Assembly (NCBI GenBank): GCA_030549495.1
Contig: JAUIRK010000707.1
Location: 42,731-106,730, forward strand
Origin: Nectonema munidae
Lineage: Eukaryota; Nematomorpha; Nectonematoida; Nectonematidae
Reading direction: 5' to 3'
DNA length: 64,000 bases
A program made the position numbers and the translations under genes. The notes below the pieces were generated by a model. That model saw only the letters and a program-made list of their open reading frames with translations. It was not told where the DNA came from and made no database searches. This document shows positions 1-11,582 of the stretch, piece after piece (position 1 is the stretch's first letter; each line of letters starts with the position of its first letter).

Positions 1-1268
1 TTCATCTTGACATACAACAACTTACTTCCCTCTTTCTTCCAATCACACCCCACCACAATACTCCATCATATTCTTTCTACTCTCACCTATTAGCAAAATG
101 CGCACAAAATATTGCTAACTACCTAGTTCATCCCTCTATACATCCATCTCTTTTAACTCAACCATCTGCACAAAATCCATTCAAAACATCTATTTGCAAA
201 ACAATCAATTTCATACCTTCGCTCTACCTCTTCATCAACCTCCCTACGTATCTTCACAGACGCCTCAAAGAAATCTCTAAGTACCTCCTTTGCTTACGCC
301 TTCTTCAAAGGCTCTTCCACTCGCCCCTTTTACACCCATCGATCCCAATTAAATCCTCTACTCTCAATCCTCGAATGCGAAATCTTTAGCCTTTTACACG
401 CCTGCACTACGATCACTAACAACATTAACCACTTCCTTCCCCACTTTACTACCATCCATTTCTATACCGATGCACAAAACATAATCCACGATCTCTCTCT
501 ATCACACAACATCCCCTTTCTCTCCTTTCAACTCGCCTCCTCCCTAATCAATCTTACAAAACATTTCCACATACACCTACGCTGGTGCCCGTCTAACCTA
601 AACATACCAGAAAACTCCCTCGTAGACTACTTAACCTCAAACTTACACCTAACCTCCCACACCCCTCTCAACTCCCTACCTCTCAAAACCTTTCTAACGC
701 ACATTCACTTATCCTCTCTAGAAGAATGGCAGATGTCCATATCTTCATCTCAAAATGCACTAATCTCCTCTTTACCACACATCAGCACAATTCACACAAC
801 TTTCAAAAACAAAAAATTTACACCACCTCGTTCAACCATTCGTTGGCTATCAGGCCACTGCCCATGCAAAGCATATCTCTTCCGAATTAAAGTTAGCCAA
901 ACTGTCGTTTCGGATGCGACACAATAGAAACGCCTTACCATCTTATCTTCACATGTCAAATCTTCTCTTATCATCGCCAAGATCTTTTATTTCGCTGCCT
1001 TTCTTTACTTAATAGATCCCCAACAACACTGTCAGATCTTCTGTTACACCCAACACTACTAAAATCCCTCGCAACCCTCATTGACACTATTGAAACAACT
1101 CTCACCACCGTTGACAACCCTATAACAAACTAATCTGCCTTTCTTTCTATTTTTAGAATAACATCGGTAACTCCTCCCTATCTCTACCAACATCTGCATC
1201 CTCCTTAACCAACTCTCAAGCTTACGCGAGCATATCAGAACACGCTGGAAAGTGCTTTGAAATTCACC
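1..1268 (+). mobile_element. LINE 3' fragment, RNase H-bearing (I/LOA-like) family A
   Basis: This is the 3' part of a non-LTR retrotransposon, cut by the window edge. Conceptual reading shows an RNase H domain with the expected acidic motifs: IFTDASK near 245-268, LECEIF near 370, HFYTDAQ near 457-478 and a WCPSNLN block near 581-601. A basic, proline-rich C-terminal region with RWLSGHCPCKAYLF follows near 840-880. The frame is broken, so the copy is dead. The same domain order and the same terminal GGAAAGTGCTTTGA motif (1247-1260) occur in the minus-strand copy at 19893-22291, so the two are one family. A C-terminal RNase H is known from the I, LOA and R1-related clades; the exact clade is inferred. 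Confidence 0.8.
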
Positions 1269-1375
1269 TACCTACCTATATTTTTCTTCGTATAGAGATA
1301 GATTTAAATATCAATAGAAATGAAGGAAAAAACAAAACTTTTAATATTTTTCCAAATATAAAAAAATATATATAC

Positions 1376-1660
1376 AATCTCCAACCTGTATACTGCGGTA
1401 ATTCATCTCCAACCTGTATACTACGATGATTCATCTCCAACCTGTATACTGCGATGATTCATCTACAACCTGTATATTCCATGTACAAATGACTAGGGAG
1501 ACAATGTTCAACTTTCTGTTCACATTTTGCTAGATGTAAGATTTGATATACCTCATTCGGGGAGACGATGCTACATAAGTTATTACCTATATACCTGTAT
1601 ACTACGATGGTTCATCTCCAACCTGTATACCGCGATGGTTCATCTCCAACCTATCAGTTC
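1376..1660 (+). repeat. Minisatellite, about 28-bp unit
   Basis: A unit of about 28 bp containing ATCTCCAACCTGTATAC plus a variable TGCGATGATTC-like part is repeated in a first block (about 1376-1480) and again around 1595-1650. The repeat lies just after the LINE 3' end. Units differ by a few substitutions. Confidence 0.8.
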
Positions 1661-1975
1661 ATATTTTGCTAGTTTAAGATTTGATATACCTCATTCAGGA
1701 AGAGGAAGTTAGATAAGTTATTAACTATATTTTTGCAATTTTTTCACGATATTAAATAATATATTTGTCAAATAATCAAAATAAAACTCTCTAATCAAAG
1801 AATCGAAAAATATTCTTTAAAAAATATGAAACTTTCTGTTCATATTTTGCTACCTCATACGATGTTACAAAAGTTATTACCTATATTTTGCAATTTGCAC
1901 GATTTTAAATATATTTGTCAAAGAATCGAAAAATGTTCAAATCAAAAAATATTTATTCTTTTTAAATATATCGTT
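1515..1975 (+). repeat. Interspersed local duplications
   Basis: A block reading roughly TTCATATTTTGCTA, then AAGATTTGATATACCTCATTC, then AAGTTATTACCTATATTTT, occurs three times (about 1517-1590, 1650-1735 and 1825-1890). Loss of parts increases from copy to copy. It appears to be a decayed local duplication interleaved with the minisatellite. No coding content was seen. Confidence 0.6.
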
Positions 1976-1979
1976 GGCG

Positions 1980-3005
1980 GATATATATTGATAGGAACTT
2001 GAATGAGTAGCACTTGGTTATCCCAAAGTCCTTTAATTGATAATCCATGGGAAATAGGCGCATAGCATTCTTTATCATGAGGATAGTAATAGGCGACCAT
2101 GGTTTTTGGAAAATTCTTTGATTGCCCCTTGTGTGACCACTAACCAGTCCACTGGTGGAATCGAGAAGGGGTCCCTATTGGACAAAACTTGTTAGAGGAT
2201 ATCAGTGTTGAATCTAAAAATGTTTTTGGCGCGCTGTGATAGTTGGAACTTCCAAAGATCTCATTGATCTTGTTGACGATTGAAGATTGTAGCACTGGTC
2301 GGACGGAATGTAAAATTCCATTATTTTAGATCCAGGACTAGATCACCCAAATATGTGAAGTAGTTCTCGGCCTAGTTATGAGTCTTTCTATACGTCTTTT
2401 AATAGCAATTCCCGTCATTGTCATAGGTTGCTGTGGAAAGAAGGGAAGGATATGTTCCACGAGATTTCGCTCATATGCAAAACACATCATCCTACATTCC
2501 AGGGTCAAAATGGAGAATTTTCTTGGTGTAATTTTAAGTTGTTCCTTGGGCATAAGCTGGATGATTGCCTACTCAGGAGGGAAAGCTTGAATGTGCTTAA
2601 CTTGCTTTAAATAACTGTGGATTTCGATAGTCTTACGAGATAACATCTCTAAGATCAGAGAAGTGTGTTGAGATTTTCTAGGTGGTTTTGGGTTCAAGAG
2701 CTTTAATGCATCAGGATGATATAATTGATCTACATAAGATCTGTGTGGTGAATTGGATTTATCGTCTAGTAGTGTTAGGGTTTCGCCATAATAGTTGAAT
2801 CTTGGTGAGGAGAAAATACAAACTTTGACAACTCAGCTCGAGAAGCAATATGTAATAGATTGCGGGTTTTTTGAAGTTAGAATGGACTGAATGTGGGGAT
2901 GATAACGACTTGAAGGAACTATAGGAGGGAGGAAATGGTTCTTAATGTAGAAGTGGTCCATCTATTCCATCACAAAAGATCTCTCAGAGAAGGTCATGGT
3001 CGGTT
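1980..3005. other. Unassigned low-copy stretch, possible old retroelement remains
   Basis: There is no continuous gene here. On the minus strand around 2338-2553 a short reading frame contains a phrase (LKITPRKFSILTLE) that vaguely resembles the region after the RNase H of BEL/Pao-type elements. The similarity is too weak to call. The stretch is less AT-rich than its surroundings and runs into the LTR-element remains at 3010. Confidence 0.3.
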
Positions 3006-3009
3006 GAGA

Positions 3010-3740
3010 GGCAAGCAGTGCCAAACCTGTACATCTTGAGCAGCCAGTCATTTCTACGATCATGCGGTTTACAAACAAAGATGGCCTCCAAAGAAACGTG
3101 ACGAAAGTAGTGAAATACAACGCTTTAAACAAGTTACCGATTTTCTAGCCGTAATCAACGGATGCCTTTTCATGGGATATAGAGTTGTCGTTCCAGCCGT
3201 CCTCCGCAGAAACGTCCTAGATCGGCTACCGGAGCGTCATACCATCCAGGTACAAATGGAGCAGCCGAACGATTGATTCATACCGTCAAACAGACTCTAC
3301 GGAAATCCTCGCTTTCTCCGAGAAGAGTGCTGCAAGAATTCCTGATGCAGTATCGCCGAACGCAAAACTAAGCTTATCGAAGCTGGCTCATCGCTACAAT
3401 ATTGGGGACGCTGTTTACGCGCTCTACTTCGGTCCACGCCACGAAAAAGACGACATACTACATGATTCATTCACGTTCAAATACCTGCAATGTGATGCAT
3501 TCATATACGTCCATTCAACATTCAAATAAGCCTGTTAATTTGACTGAAACTCACCTCTTCTGGGTATAAATAGTCGTGCATTTTCGATAGGCGACACATT
3601 CTCTTCCTATTTACCCTTTCTTGTCTTGATTTCATAATCGTCAATTTGTGTTCAATAAATCTTGTCTTTACTACCTTGTATCTCGGCTTACGCGCTCTTA
3701 GTGCAAGATACAAAGAAAATAGGGTTTTCAATGCACACAA
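3010..3740 (+). mobile_element. Fossil LTR retrotransposon (Gypsy-like), 3' part with LTR
   Basis: Remains of a Gypsy-type LTR retrotransposon, clearly broken and old. Integrase-core similarity is visible (SYHPGTNGAAERLIHTVKQ, near 3238-3294). It is followed by an LTR-like block from about 3490 to 3736 that starts TGTGATGC and ends near CAATGCACA. The block has a TATA-like GGGTATAAATAG near 3561-3572 and a polyadenylation-type AATAAA near 3653. Only this end is present and no partner LTR was found in the window. It sits about 230 bp beyond the UPRT stop codon. Confidence 0.6.
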
Positions 3741-3963
3741 AAAAGAGTTATATAAACATCACTAATATATTGTGAATTAAATCTCCGACTCCGCCAACCG
3801 TCTCAAATGGTGAAACATTTTCCAAGTACGACAATCCAGGAACTGTTTTGGAAATGTGAAATTAAAAAATATAAATTTATCATTTACACAAAATATATCA
3901 CTCATCCTTTTTTTTCTTATTTCATCGGAGAATGAAAAGGTTGCGTTAATGTTTCCATCGAAG

Positions 3964-4169
3964 TTAAGCCGTTCCAAAATACTTCTGCCCAAAATGCCAA
4001 GGAACGATGTTTCCAACTTCAGAAGTGACAATGATGAGTGATGGATAACTTTTTAGCAAAGTGTCGACGGCTAGATGCGTACAAAATAAGTTTAGTAGAA
4101 TAATATTGGATTCGAAAACGTTGTTTTGCTTCAAAACTTCTAATGCCTTCATCACTGTATTGCCAGAAC
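3964..4169 (-). CDS. UPRT: Uracil phosphoribosyltransferase homologue, exon 3 (C-terminus)
   Basis: Terminal exon of UPRT. It begins after a TTCTTTAG acceptor at 4170-4171. The first two bases complete the serine codon left open by exon 2, giving SGNTVMKALEVL, the phosphate/PRPP-binding loop (S/T-G-N-T). It ends with the family's C-terminal signature HFGQKYFGT followed by A and stop. In the family the usual ending is FGTD, so the last residue differs. The frame from 3777 to 4031 in the other phase is only a shadow of this exon. The identification rests on three exons that join in phase into one UPRT. Confidence 0.9.
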
Positions 4170-5143
4170 CTAAAGAACATAAAACATTATTAGCTTGTCT
4201 TGTCGGATTTGGGGTCCCACTTATTTAAAAGGGAATTATGACACCGTATTTAAAAAGCTCCAAATTTACATAAAATTACGGAATACAAAATTAAGCCCAC
4301 AAACAAGTCCAATACTCGTGTCCCAGAAAAAATTGTCCGCATTAAGTTAAATAAAAATTCATTACCTGGCAAGTTAAATATAAATTATAAATAAACGGAT
4401 CTTGTTTATTCCCCCTCACCATGATTAAAGAAATAAAAAAAATTTGATAAGTTTTATTATTAACTGTGATGAATGTCAAAATAAGGTAGAGTTGAAAATA
4501 TCAACATAACTTTAAAAAATCTGAATATAAAAGTGGAAAGAAGATTTATTTTTAATGTTAGTCTTTCTTTATATTGTGATCCTCCTTTTTTATAGGCTTG
4601 TCCAGCGTTGTAGGCATAAAGAATTATGTCGTTCACTCAAAATGGAGTTAATTATAAAAATTTAATTATATCTATCTTACAAGGGGTCAGGCTAAAACGA
4701 CCACTTTTTAAAGGTAAAAAATAGCATGATGCATAATCGTTGTTTTTATTGTTATTAACATACACATAAACAAATCGCTATTACGGCTTATAAGCCTTTA
4801 TACCTTTCAGATCCTACCACCAATGAAGCAATTGGTTCTCATTATATAACTAAACCCCTGTCAAAGTTCAGCTCAAACAAATAATATCATATGCTTGAAT
4901 ATTTACAGGCAAGGACATAACACATATAAAAAAAAATTTTTTGTAATAAATACCAAAAAAAATTTGCAGTTGAATTGAATACAAATTGAGACTCTTGTGG
5001 GTAGTGGTTTAGCCTTCTGTACTGTTGTGCTTAGACTACACAAAACTACGTTCGCATCTTGGGAGCCTAAATCCAAACTTATAGAGGAAGATTCGGCTTC
5101 CCTTGAAAACATGAAGACACAACGAACTTTTACTATCGGTTGA

Positions 5144-6560
5144 TTGGACGTTAAAATAAAGAAAATGATGCAAAAGCGAAAAATTGAGAAAGCAAGAAGA
5201 CAAGCGCAATTCAGGAAGAAGGCTGAGCAAAAGTTTACTCATCTGCATGAGACTGTTAATCATGATGCGTTAGAGAAGCAACAGAGGCCTGATAATGATG
5301 ATATCATGGAATACAAGGATGATTCTGATGCTAATGAGCCATCGGTCAAAGAGCCTCAAGATAAACGTTAAAACTGATAATAACATATTCACACCATATG
5401 ATGCAGTGGCAGATTGTGGAGTTTTAGGATATGAAACACTCTTACACACAGTACGGCAACGCACACTATTGCTTTTCTTAGCACTATTATTGATCGGTTT
5501 GGTAGAGATAAATCGAAAGTTAACCTTTCCTACAGCCAATCATACTGCTGTCGTATAGCTGCAGTGGCAAAGTACGCTGAAATAGTGCAATATCGGTGGA
5601 TCTGTCCAAAGCCAGCTCCCATTTTCACTGAGATGGGAAGATCATGAATGCTTTGGAGAACCAGAACAAACAAAAAGATAGGCTGGCTGCCAACCTTAGC
5701 ATACACTACTTGCTGCACCAGCTTACCTATCAAAAGCAGGGAATCAGCTGGCAAACTCATCAGTGATAAACGTATTCTCTTCTCTTAGATAAGTAGAAGT
5801 GTAATGAACAAAGTGCCAGTGTTATTCGATACTACTGCAACCAACACTGTTCATGTGACGACAAAACTGGACAGGCCTCTTCTCTGGTCTGCTTGTTGTA
5901 AACACGTTAGAGAGTTGATAATTGCTCATGTATGGGATCACTTAAAGATTGAAGTATCCAGTTCTAACGATAAAAACTTGTTTAAACGTTTCAGAGGGGG
6001 GGGGGCAAGGATATGATGGGACTCCATAAGAATTTACAACACAAAAGACTTCAAAACTGATTGAATTAGCTGCATCTCAGAATGGCATCGATCGAAAGCT
6101 GGTACAGATTATACGGGTTGTAAAAGCGTATGACAGAAGAGACTACAAGGAATATCTTTATCTTATGGAGGCACAGTAGAAATTCCTGAAGCTTAGAGCT
6201 GTCCATAAAGAAAGGTAGGCGGGAAAGCAGCTCTAACAGCTTCAGTTTGTGAGTGGTCATTGAACTGGCTATGGTAAATCCGATCTATTTGCAGTCAAAA
6301 TTGATCCCAAAGAGTTAAATGATCTTGTAGCACAGGCATTGTGATGATTCTCGGCTTCTCACCTGAATTCATGAAGTATCCTCCTCAACACCGGTCGGAA
6401 AATGGTGCATACAAGAAAGCTTCTGAGGTTCTTCGCCATTTCAAGCTGAAAAGGAAGATGCTGAAAGGTGGTGAAGCTTAGTGCAGACTTTTTGGGTGGC
6501 AAAGAAGTCGTTGAAGCTGAAGGAAAGGCAACTTCAGGAAGTCAATCAAGAAGAAACTGA
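5144..6560 (+). pseudogene. Degenerate transposase-like gene, family X copy 1
   Basis: No continuous frame survives. Readable islands are a lysine-rich start (DVKIKKMMQKRKIEKARRQ, 5144-5203), a DTTATNT island followed by LLWSACCKHVRELI (5828-5920) and FKRFRGGG near 5980, and a C-terminal-looking GAYKKASEVLRHF near 6409-6447. The arrangement of an Asp-Thr-Thr-Ala-x-Asn-Thr block and then a C-x2-H-V/I-x-E/D block recurs in the 46080-47660 fossil (DTTATDTG, then CQHHILD). In spirit it matches the catalytic-core spacing of hAT-like transposases. I do not recognise the exact family, and several frame breaks are present. Confidence 0.45.
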
Positions 6561-7102
6561 AACAAAACTACGAAAGTGAGAAAAATAAGTTTTAATGACA
6601 CTAGCAAGATTCTTAGGCAGGTGCATTTGTGATTGGTATTAGTTACGATTATGGTGCCCCTTAATATAATGTGTTTTTACAAGACTGATATTTTTGCTGT
6701 AATTTGATAAAATGGTGAAATTTGTGCTCAAATGAAGTATAGTTTGGAGTTTTACTTTTTTCTTTTTCTGTTTGTTCTGGGATTTACTAGAAAGACGAAG
6801 CGGTCATTTTTGACCTTTTTAAATTTTCAATATTATTTTTCTCCTTAAAAAATAATCTATCATGATTCATATTATATATATGTGTCTAATTGATCATTAT
6901 ATATACGTTATGCATAATAATTAAAACCCGTATGTAGAAAAAAATTTATATAAGAATACACCTAGAAAGACTGAAGCAGTCATTAATGACCGATTATGAT
7001 TTTGTAACAAATTTATGACAAAAATATAAGATAAAAGAATATGAAGAAAAACTGTTTATTACATTATCTTGTATTGATGCCATACACATGTAAGATAATA
7101 CG

Positions 7103-7330
7103 ATTTCACTATTGACCTTGATTGCTCGATATAAATATAGTAACGCAAGCAGCCTGAAATGAATGATCTCATCTTCATCAGTTATACCTTTTGTTATTAT
7201 AAATGATGTTTGTATACATCTATATAATCTAGATTACTTGACAATCACACAATTTTATTGACCTTGATGGCTTGATATATAGTAACAAGAGCATCACGCA
7301 ATGAATGATTTCATCTTTCATCAAAATATT
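7103..7330 (+). repeat. Direct duplication in piggyBac 1 leader
   Basis: A block containing TTGACCTTGATTGCTCGATA, then ATATAGTAACG and AATGAATGATCTCATCTTCATC (about 7110-7182) is repeated at about 7257-7322 with modest divergence. The spacing is about 145 bp. The duplication precedes the transposase start and may duplicate its promoter. Confidence 0.7.
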
Positions 7331-7436
7331 TTTTATTATAAATCTTTTTTGTTTTTGTAATCTCATCTACTTGGTATATAGATCCCTTCGTTTGAATAGT
7401 TTTTCTTCCTTACTGCGTGTTATTTTTTTTTGTAAA

Positions 7437-8938
7437 ATGGATACATCTTCTGAATCTTTAGCTTCTACTAATACAGATGAGAGTTGTTATACTATAAAAA
7501 ACTTGTTTTCTTCCGAAAGTGATGACGAATCTGAAGACACCAATAGTTCTGCACGAGTAAGTAATGAACAAAGATATATTTTTTCCAAGTCAACAGTTCA
7601 ATGGTTTTTCGATAAACCATACAATTCAAAGAAAACTTCAAAAGAAAATATTTTGAAGATTGAACTCAGCAAATTCATGTCATCTTTAACTTTACTTTTT
7701 GATAATTTTATACTCGAGCAAATCCTAAAATACACTTCTTTACACGGAAAGCTTAGTAATCCCTCCTTCGAAATGTCAAGCAACGAACTGTATTCCTTTA
7801 TTGGCTTGCAATATACAAGAGGAATTTACATGGCTAAAAATACACCTCTCAGTGATTTATGGAGTAAAAATTGGGGTCCTCCTTTTTTTTCAAACACAAT
7901 GAGTCGTGATCGATTCAAAAGGATAATGAAGAATATACGATTTGACGATTTTTTGTCCAGACGTCAAAGCAAGAGTTCTGATCGTTTTCTTCCAGTACGC
8001 GAAATCTGGGATCGGTTTATTCAAAATTCCCAATCAAGTTACATTCCTAATGAAAATCTTACAATCGATGAACAACTTTTCCCATGCAAATCACGATGCC
8101 CTTTTATTCAATATATGGCTTCCAAGCCCGATAAATTTGGAATAAAATTTTGGTCTCTCGTCGACAAAAAAAGTAAAATTTCGTGTAATTCTATTCCTTA
8201 TCTTGGAAAAGATTGGAGTCGAAGTAGTAATGTTGGATTACCTACACATGTCTGTACTCAACTTATGTCACCTTTTTTCAACAGTGGCTATAACGTCACA
8301 CTAGACTTCTTCACTTCATTAGATCTTGCTGAAAAGTTCATTGGTAAAAGTACAACGATAGTTGGAACAATCAGAAAAAATAGAAGGGAAGTTCCTAATT
8401 TAGAAAGCAAAATGAAGAATCAACCACTTTATTCAAAGTATAATTCTTTATACTGATTCAGGGTGTAGTTTGACACTTTATAAAGGTAAAAAAAACAAAG
8501 TTGTACACATTTTGAGCTCAATGCATAAAGAAGTTGAAATAAATGAAAATCATCCAAAGAAACTCCCTGAAACAGTGGAGTATTATAATCAGACAAAATA
8601 TGGCGTAGACGTTTTAGACCAAATGGCAAGGTACTCAACATGCAAAACTGGATCTAGAAGATGGCCTGTGGCTAGATTGTCTTGCAATCAATTCATGGAT
8701 TTTATATAAAGAAGTGACAAAAGGAAAAATAACACGAAGAAAAGCAAAAGAAACAATAAGCACAGAAATATTAGAAGAACCAGGCCCATCCAAAAGAAAG
8801 CAATGTAATTTCACCATGTGCAAAAAGAAGTCAAACAATAAGTGCTGCAAATGTTCCCTTACTTGCTGTGGAAAACAACATACAGGAAAAAAAATTACAA
8901 ACATTGTATGTAGAAGTTGTATTGATCAAAAAAAGTAA
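7437..8938 (+). pseudogene. piggyBac transposase, frameshifted
   Basis: A DDE_Tnp_1_7 (piggyBac) transposase of about 500 codons. The start MDTSSES at 7437 is preferred over an upstream AT-rich extension because it opens the acidic N-terminus typical of the family. The first catalytic Asp is in LTIDEQLFPCKSRCP, with PDKFGIKFW after it. The second is in NVTLDFFTSLDLAEKF, followed by the family phrase GTIRKNRREVP. A frameshift near 8450 moves the reading frame to GVDVLDQMARYSTC, which carries the third Asp, and a second near 8690-8700 precedes SWILYKEVTKGKITRRK. The C-terminus keeps a Cys-rich zinc-binding tail (8810-8925, repeated C-x2-C with CGKQH). It is therefore nearly complete but inactive, and relatively young judging by only two breaks. 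Confidence 0.85.
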
Positions 8939-9484
8939 AGGTAATATCATTTTACATTTTTAATTATATAAATAAATAAAATTTTAAGTTATAAAAATTA
9001 ATTTTTACGTGTGTAGCTCTATATAACACATTTTTCTTATCGTAGACTGATATAAAAGTTAGCATAATCATAGGATTACTATGGTTACCTCCTGCATGCA
9101 CGCCTATGATGTTCTAATATGAGAATAAATAAGAGCTGTCGCAGAAAGATCGGAAAAGCTTTCAATTTTAGGGGTCTTTATGAATCACCCTACGGGACAT
9201 CCTCAAAAAAATAAAAAAAGATTATTTATTCTAAAGATTATTATGTTTATAATTTAAAAAAGCTGAAATTATTGAACTAAAATTTTTAGAAAGTTAAAAG
9301 TGTATAAGGGGAATGTAAATTTTTATTCGTTTATAAAGCGAAGCACGATTAGAAAAATTAAAAAAAGTGGGGCTGAATGCAAATTTTTTATCTTCTCAAG
9401 GGGGAATACGAAATGGAAGTTTGGGAACCACCTACCTAACTATAAAATATAACTTTTTTGATGAATTCTAGCGTTAGCTAGCAC

Positions 9485-9716
9485 TAGCAGGTCCAGAGGG
9501 GTCACCAGCCTAGCCCCCCCCCTTATGAAGAATCGCTTCAGAAATTCCCTTTACTGATTTTGCTCTTTCCTAAAGCATCAAGACTTGTATGGTAGTGGAT
9601 TACGTCTATACCAAAGATATGACAAAAATTATTCTGTATCTGTTTTCGACAGTAAATTTTTTAACAGTAAACAAAAAAAGTTGCCCCCAATGGTCAATTT
9701 CTGGATCCGCCACTGT
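9485..9716. mobile_element. Small hAT-like remnant
   Basis: The right end reads TCTGGATCCGCCACTG (9700-9715), the typical inverted terminal motif of many hAT elements (CAGTGGCGGATCCAGA on the other strand). The left end near 9488 has a degraded CAGGTCCAGAGGGG. No target duplication could be fixed. Confidence 0.45.
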
Positions 9717-10249
9717 TAAGTAGTGTTCGGAGCACCTAAAAACAACAGTCTGTGATGACTAAGATGCTATGTGTGAATAAGCCCACATTAAAGGATTAAA
9801 AAGCTTTAAAACATTACTTGGACTTTTTGAAAAATTGGCTAAAGAAATTGTTTGTTTAACATATCGTTGAGAAAAAGAAAAAAAATCTCAACATAAATAT
9901 ATGTAATTTTTTATAATCCTAAATTTAATCTACATTTTTGTTGACATGTAATCAAAAATTTTAAATTGTAATGCACAGAGCCACCGCCAGACTTTCTCAA
10001 CAAGGGGAGGGGCTGACCTAATAGAAAGCTTACACATTATATATCTAAAGTGTGTTCCAGTAGGCTCAGCCCTGCTTAAACCCCATTCCCTATTATGGAT
10101 GGAACCGTTAGCTGGCGCCTATTTGGGTGATTTAGCTATGTCTTTGACAGGAATCAATGGAGAGTCATATCTCCAAGCAGGGGCGCACATCCGGGGGCGA
10201 AAATGACCTTCGCTACCCCCCCCCCCCCTCCCCAATAATTTTCTATAAG

Positions 10250-11210
10250 TAGGAGTTGTTGCTTGTTTATAAAACATGTATGATGATCGCACAGAACGAA
10301 TGCAGAGTTTCGAATCATTCAAACATCATGCCAAGCTGCTCTGAATTTCCTATCGAACATATTTTACAGACGATGCGTGAGAGCTATATAATAATAATCC
10401 ATTGCTTCAATATGCACACAGGTCACAGAGCAAACACATGTTGATGATCCACAAGATTTTCTCATCTGTCACAGTGATTCTATTTCTCTTTCTGTCTCCT
10501 CTGTTTTTCTCTTCCGATTTCTCTGCTAAAACTCAATCATTCACTCAAGCTCTCTTCTTTCATCCAAGCCCTCTTCTCTTGTTAAGCTCTCCTTGGGAAT
10601 GAATATTTTGACTAGCTATTCAGTTTAAAAGCAAAAATACTCTATTTTCTTATTATTGAGCAGAGATATTTTTTATAATGTTCGATTGTTAAATTTTATA
10701 AGTAACACTGTACATAATCAAATCACTTTTTTTAAGAAAATTTGTTGATTATTATAATAAAAATATAATATCCAAACAAAATGTTTCAGTTGTTAAAAAT
10801 GTACTTGATCTATTTATGACAGCTGACAGAATTTTGTTTGTAGATAGAAATATTCAAAAAAAAAACACAATGATTTTCTTTTCTCGTATACTTTGATTTA
10901 TGTTAGTTTGGTCCTCGGACATTTCGCCCCATCATAAAACAGTTCGTCCCATGGACAATTCGCCCTATTATTTTCATAAGACATTTTGTCTCATGGATAA
11001 TTCTAAAAAATTAAGAGATTAAATGATTAATTTGAAATAATTTAATAGAGATAAAATAAACAATATAAAATTTTTTAATAATTTTACACATATAATAAGC
11101 AAAGATGGATGAAACTAATAGCCTATAAGACAATTTGTCAGGGGGTAAATTGTCCACGGGGCGAAATGTCTGTCGACCGTTATTTAAATAATTTTTTAAT
11201 TATAAGGGTT
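10250..11210 (+). repeat. hAT interior, copy 1 of a two-copy repeat
   Basis: This is nearly collinear with 14130-14475 plus 17470-18012. Shared blocks include CAAACATCATGCCAAGCTGC, CAAACACATGTTGATGATCC and AATGTTCGATTGTTAAATTT. Copy 1 runs straight from AGCTCTCCTTGG to AATGAATATTTTGAC at about 10590-10610; copy 2 is split there by about 3 kb. Short frames within it are not genes. Confidence 0.9.
10910..11178. mobile_element. MITE with GGACATTTCGCCCC inverted ends, copy 1
   Basis: The left end is GGTCCTCGGACATTTCGCCC (10910-10929). The right end reads, inverted, GGTCGACAGACATTTCGCCC (11159-11178). The flanks are GTTAGTTT and GTTATTTA, consistent with a decayed 8-bp duplication. The same MITE sits at the same place in the second copy (17770-17981), where the duplication is exact. 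Confidence 0.8.
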
Positions 11211-11406
11211 AGATACTTAAACGTTGGCTTTTGCTGCTTATAAAAACTTGAAAATATCAAATATACTCTAATTCTTTATGCCTCCTATATTTTGAAATTA
11301 TTCTGAGAACAGACGGTTTCATTTTAAAATAGTTAAAATTGCTTTATTAGTTTATTTTGTTTCCTTTCTCTTTTATGTTAATTATATAGCAAATTTTTCA
11401 ATTTTT

Positions 11407-11582
11407 AGTAAAAGGAAAGGTAAAGGTACCATGAGTGTGTTTTCATTGACAAGGCACTGATGTACCGCTTATGTCAAACAATGAACAAATTGGTATCGAT
11501 GAGGAATCGAATCCAGCGGCTTCCATGCTGAGTCCATCTTCTCAACCAACCTGCCATGCCACCCATAGAGTGTGCTGTAGGT
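11407..11582 (-). mobile_element. tRNA-derived SINE-like repeat, copy 1
   Basis: Read on minus, the sequence begins with a tRNA-like head containing GGTTGG and GGATTCGATTCC-type B-box sequence (near 11500-11575). It ends in a block whose plus-strand form is AAGGTAAAGGTACC (about 11416-11430). The same order and conserved words (GGTAAAGGTACC, GAATCCAGC, CAACC.GCC.TGCCACC) occur at 31515-31680. There are only two copies here, so the boundaries are approximate. Confidence 0.6.

Larger units (their letters stand above)
6785..9000 (+). mobile_element. piggyBac-like element 1
   Basis: The element carries the transposase at 7437-8938. Its 5' flank contains two direct copies of a terminal-type motif, AGAAAGACGAAGC then GGTCATTTTTGACC (near 6791-6818), and AGAAAGACTGAAGC then AGTCATTAATGACC (near 6965-6993). 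Each ends in a short palindrome comparable to those in the TTAA MITEs of this window. No clear 3' terminal repeat or TTAA pair was located, so the ends are approximate. It lies in UPRT intron 2, in antisense orientation to the gene. Confidence 0.75.

Noticed and set aside
2338-2553. Minus-strand frame with weak BEL/Pao resemblance
   Set aside because: The similarity is limited to one short phrase; neighbouring blocks of that family could not be recognised.
3777-4031. 84-codon minus frame next to UPRT exon 3
   Set aside because: It is a shadow of exon 3 in another phase and of its 3' flank.
9970-10110. GAGCCACCGCCAGACTTTCT block resembling a hAT tip
   Set aside because: No partner end or target duplication was found; left unassigned.
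10256-10602. Two overlapping 60-codon frames as small genes
   Set aside because: They lie inside the hAT interior; the second copy at 14130 does not preserve them.
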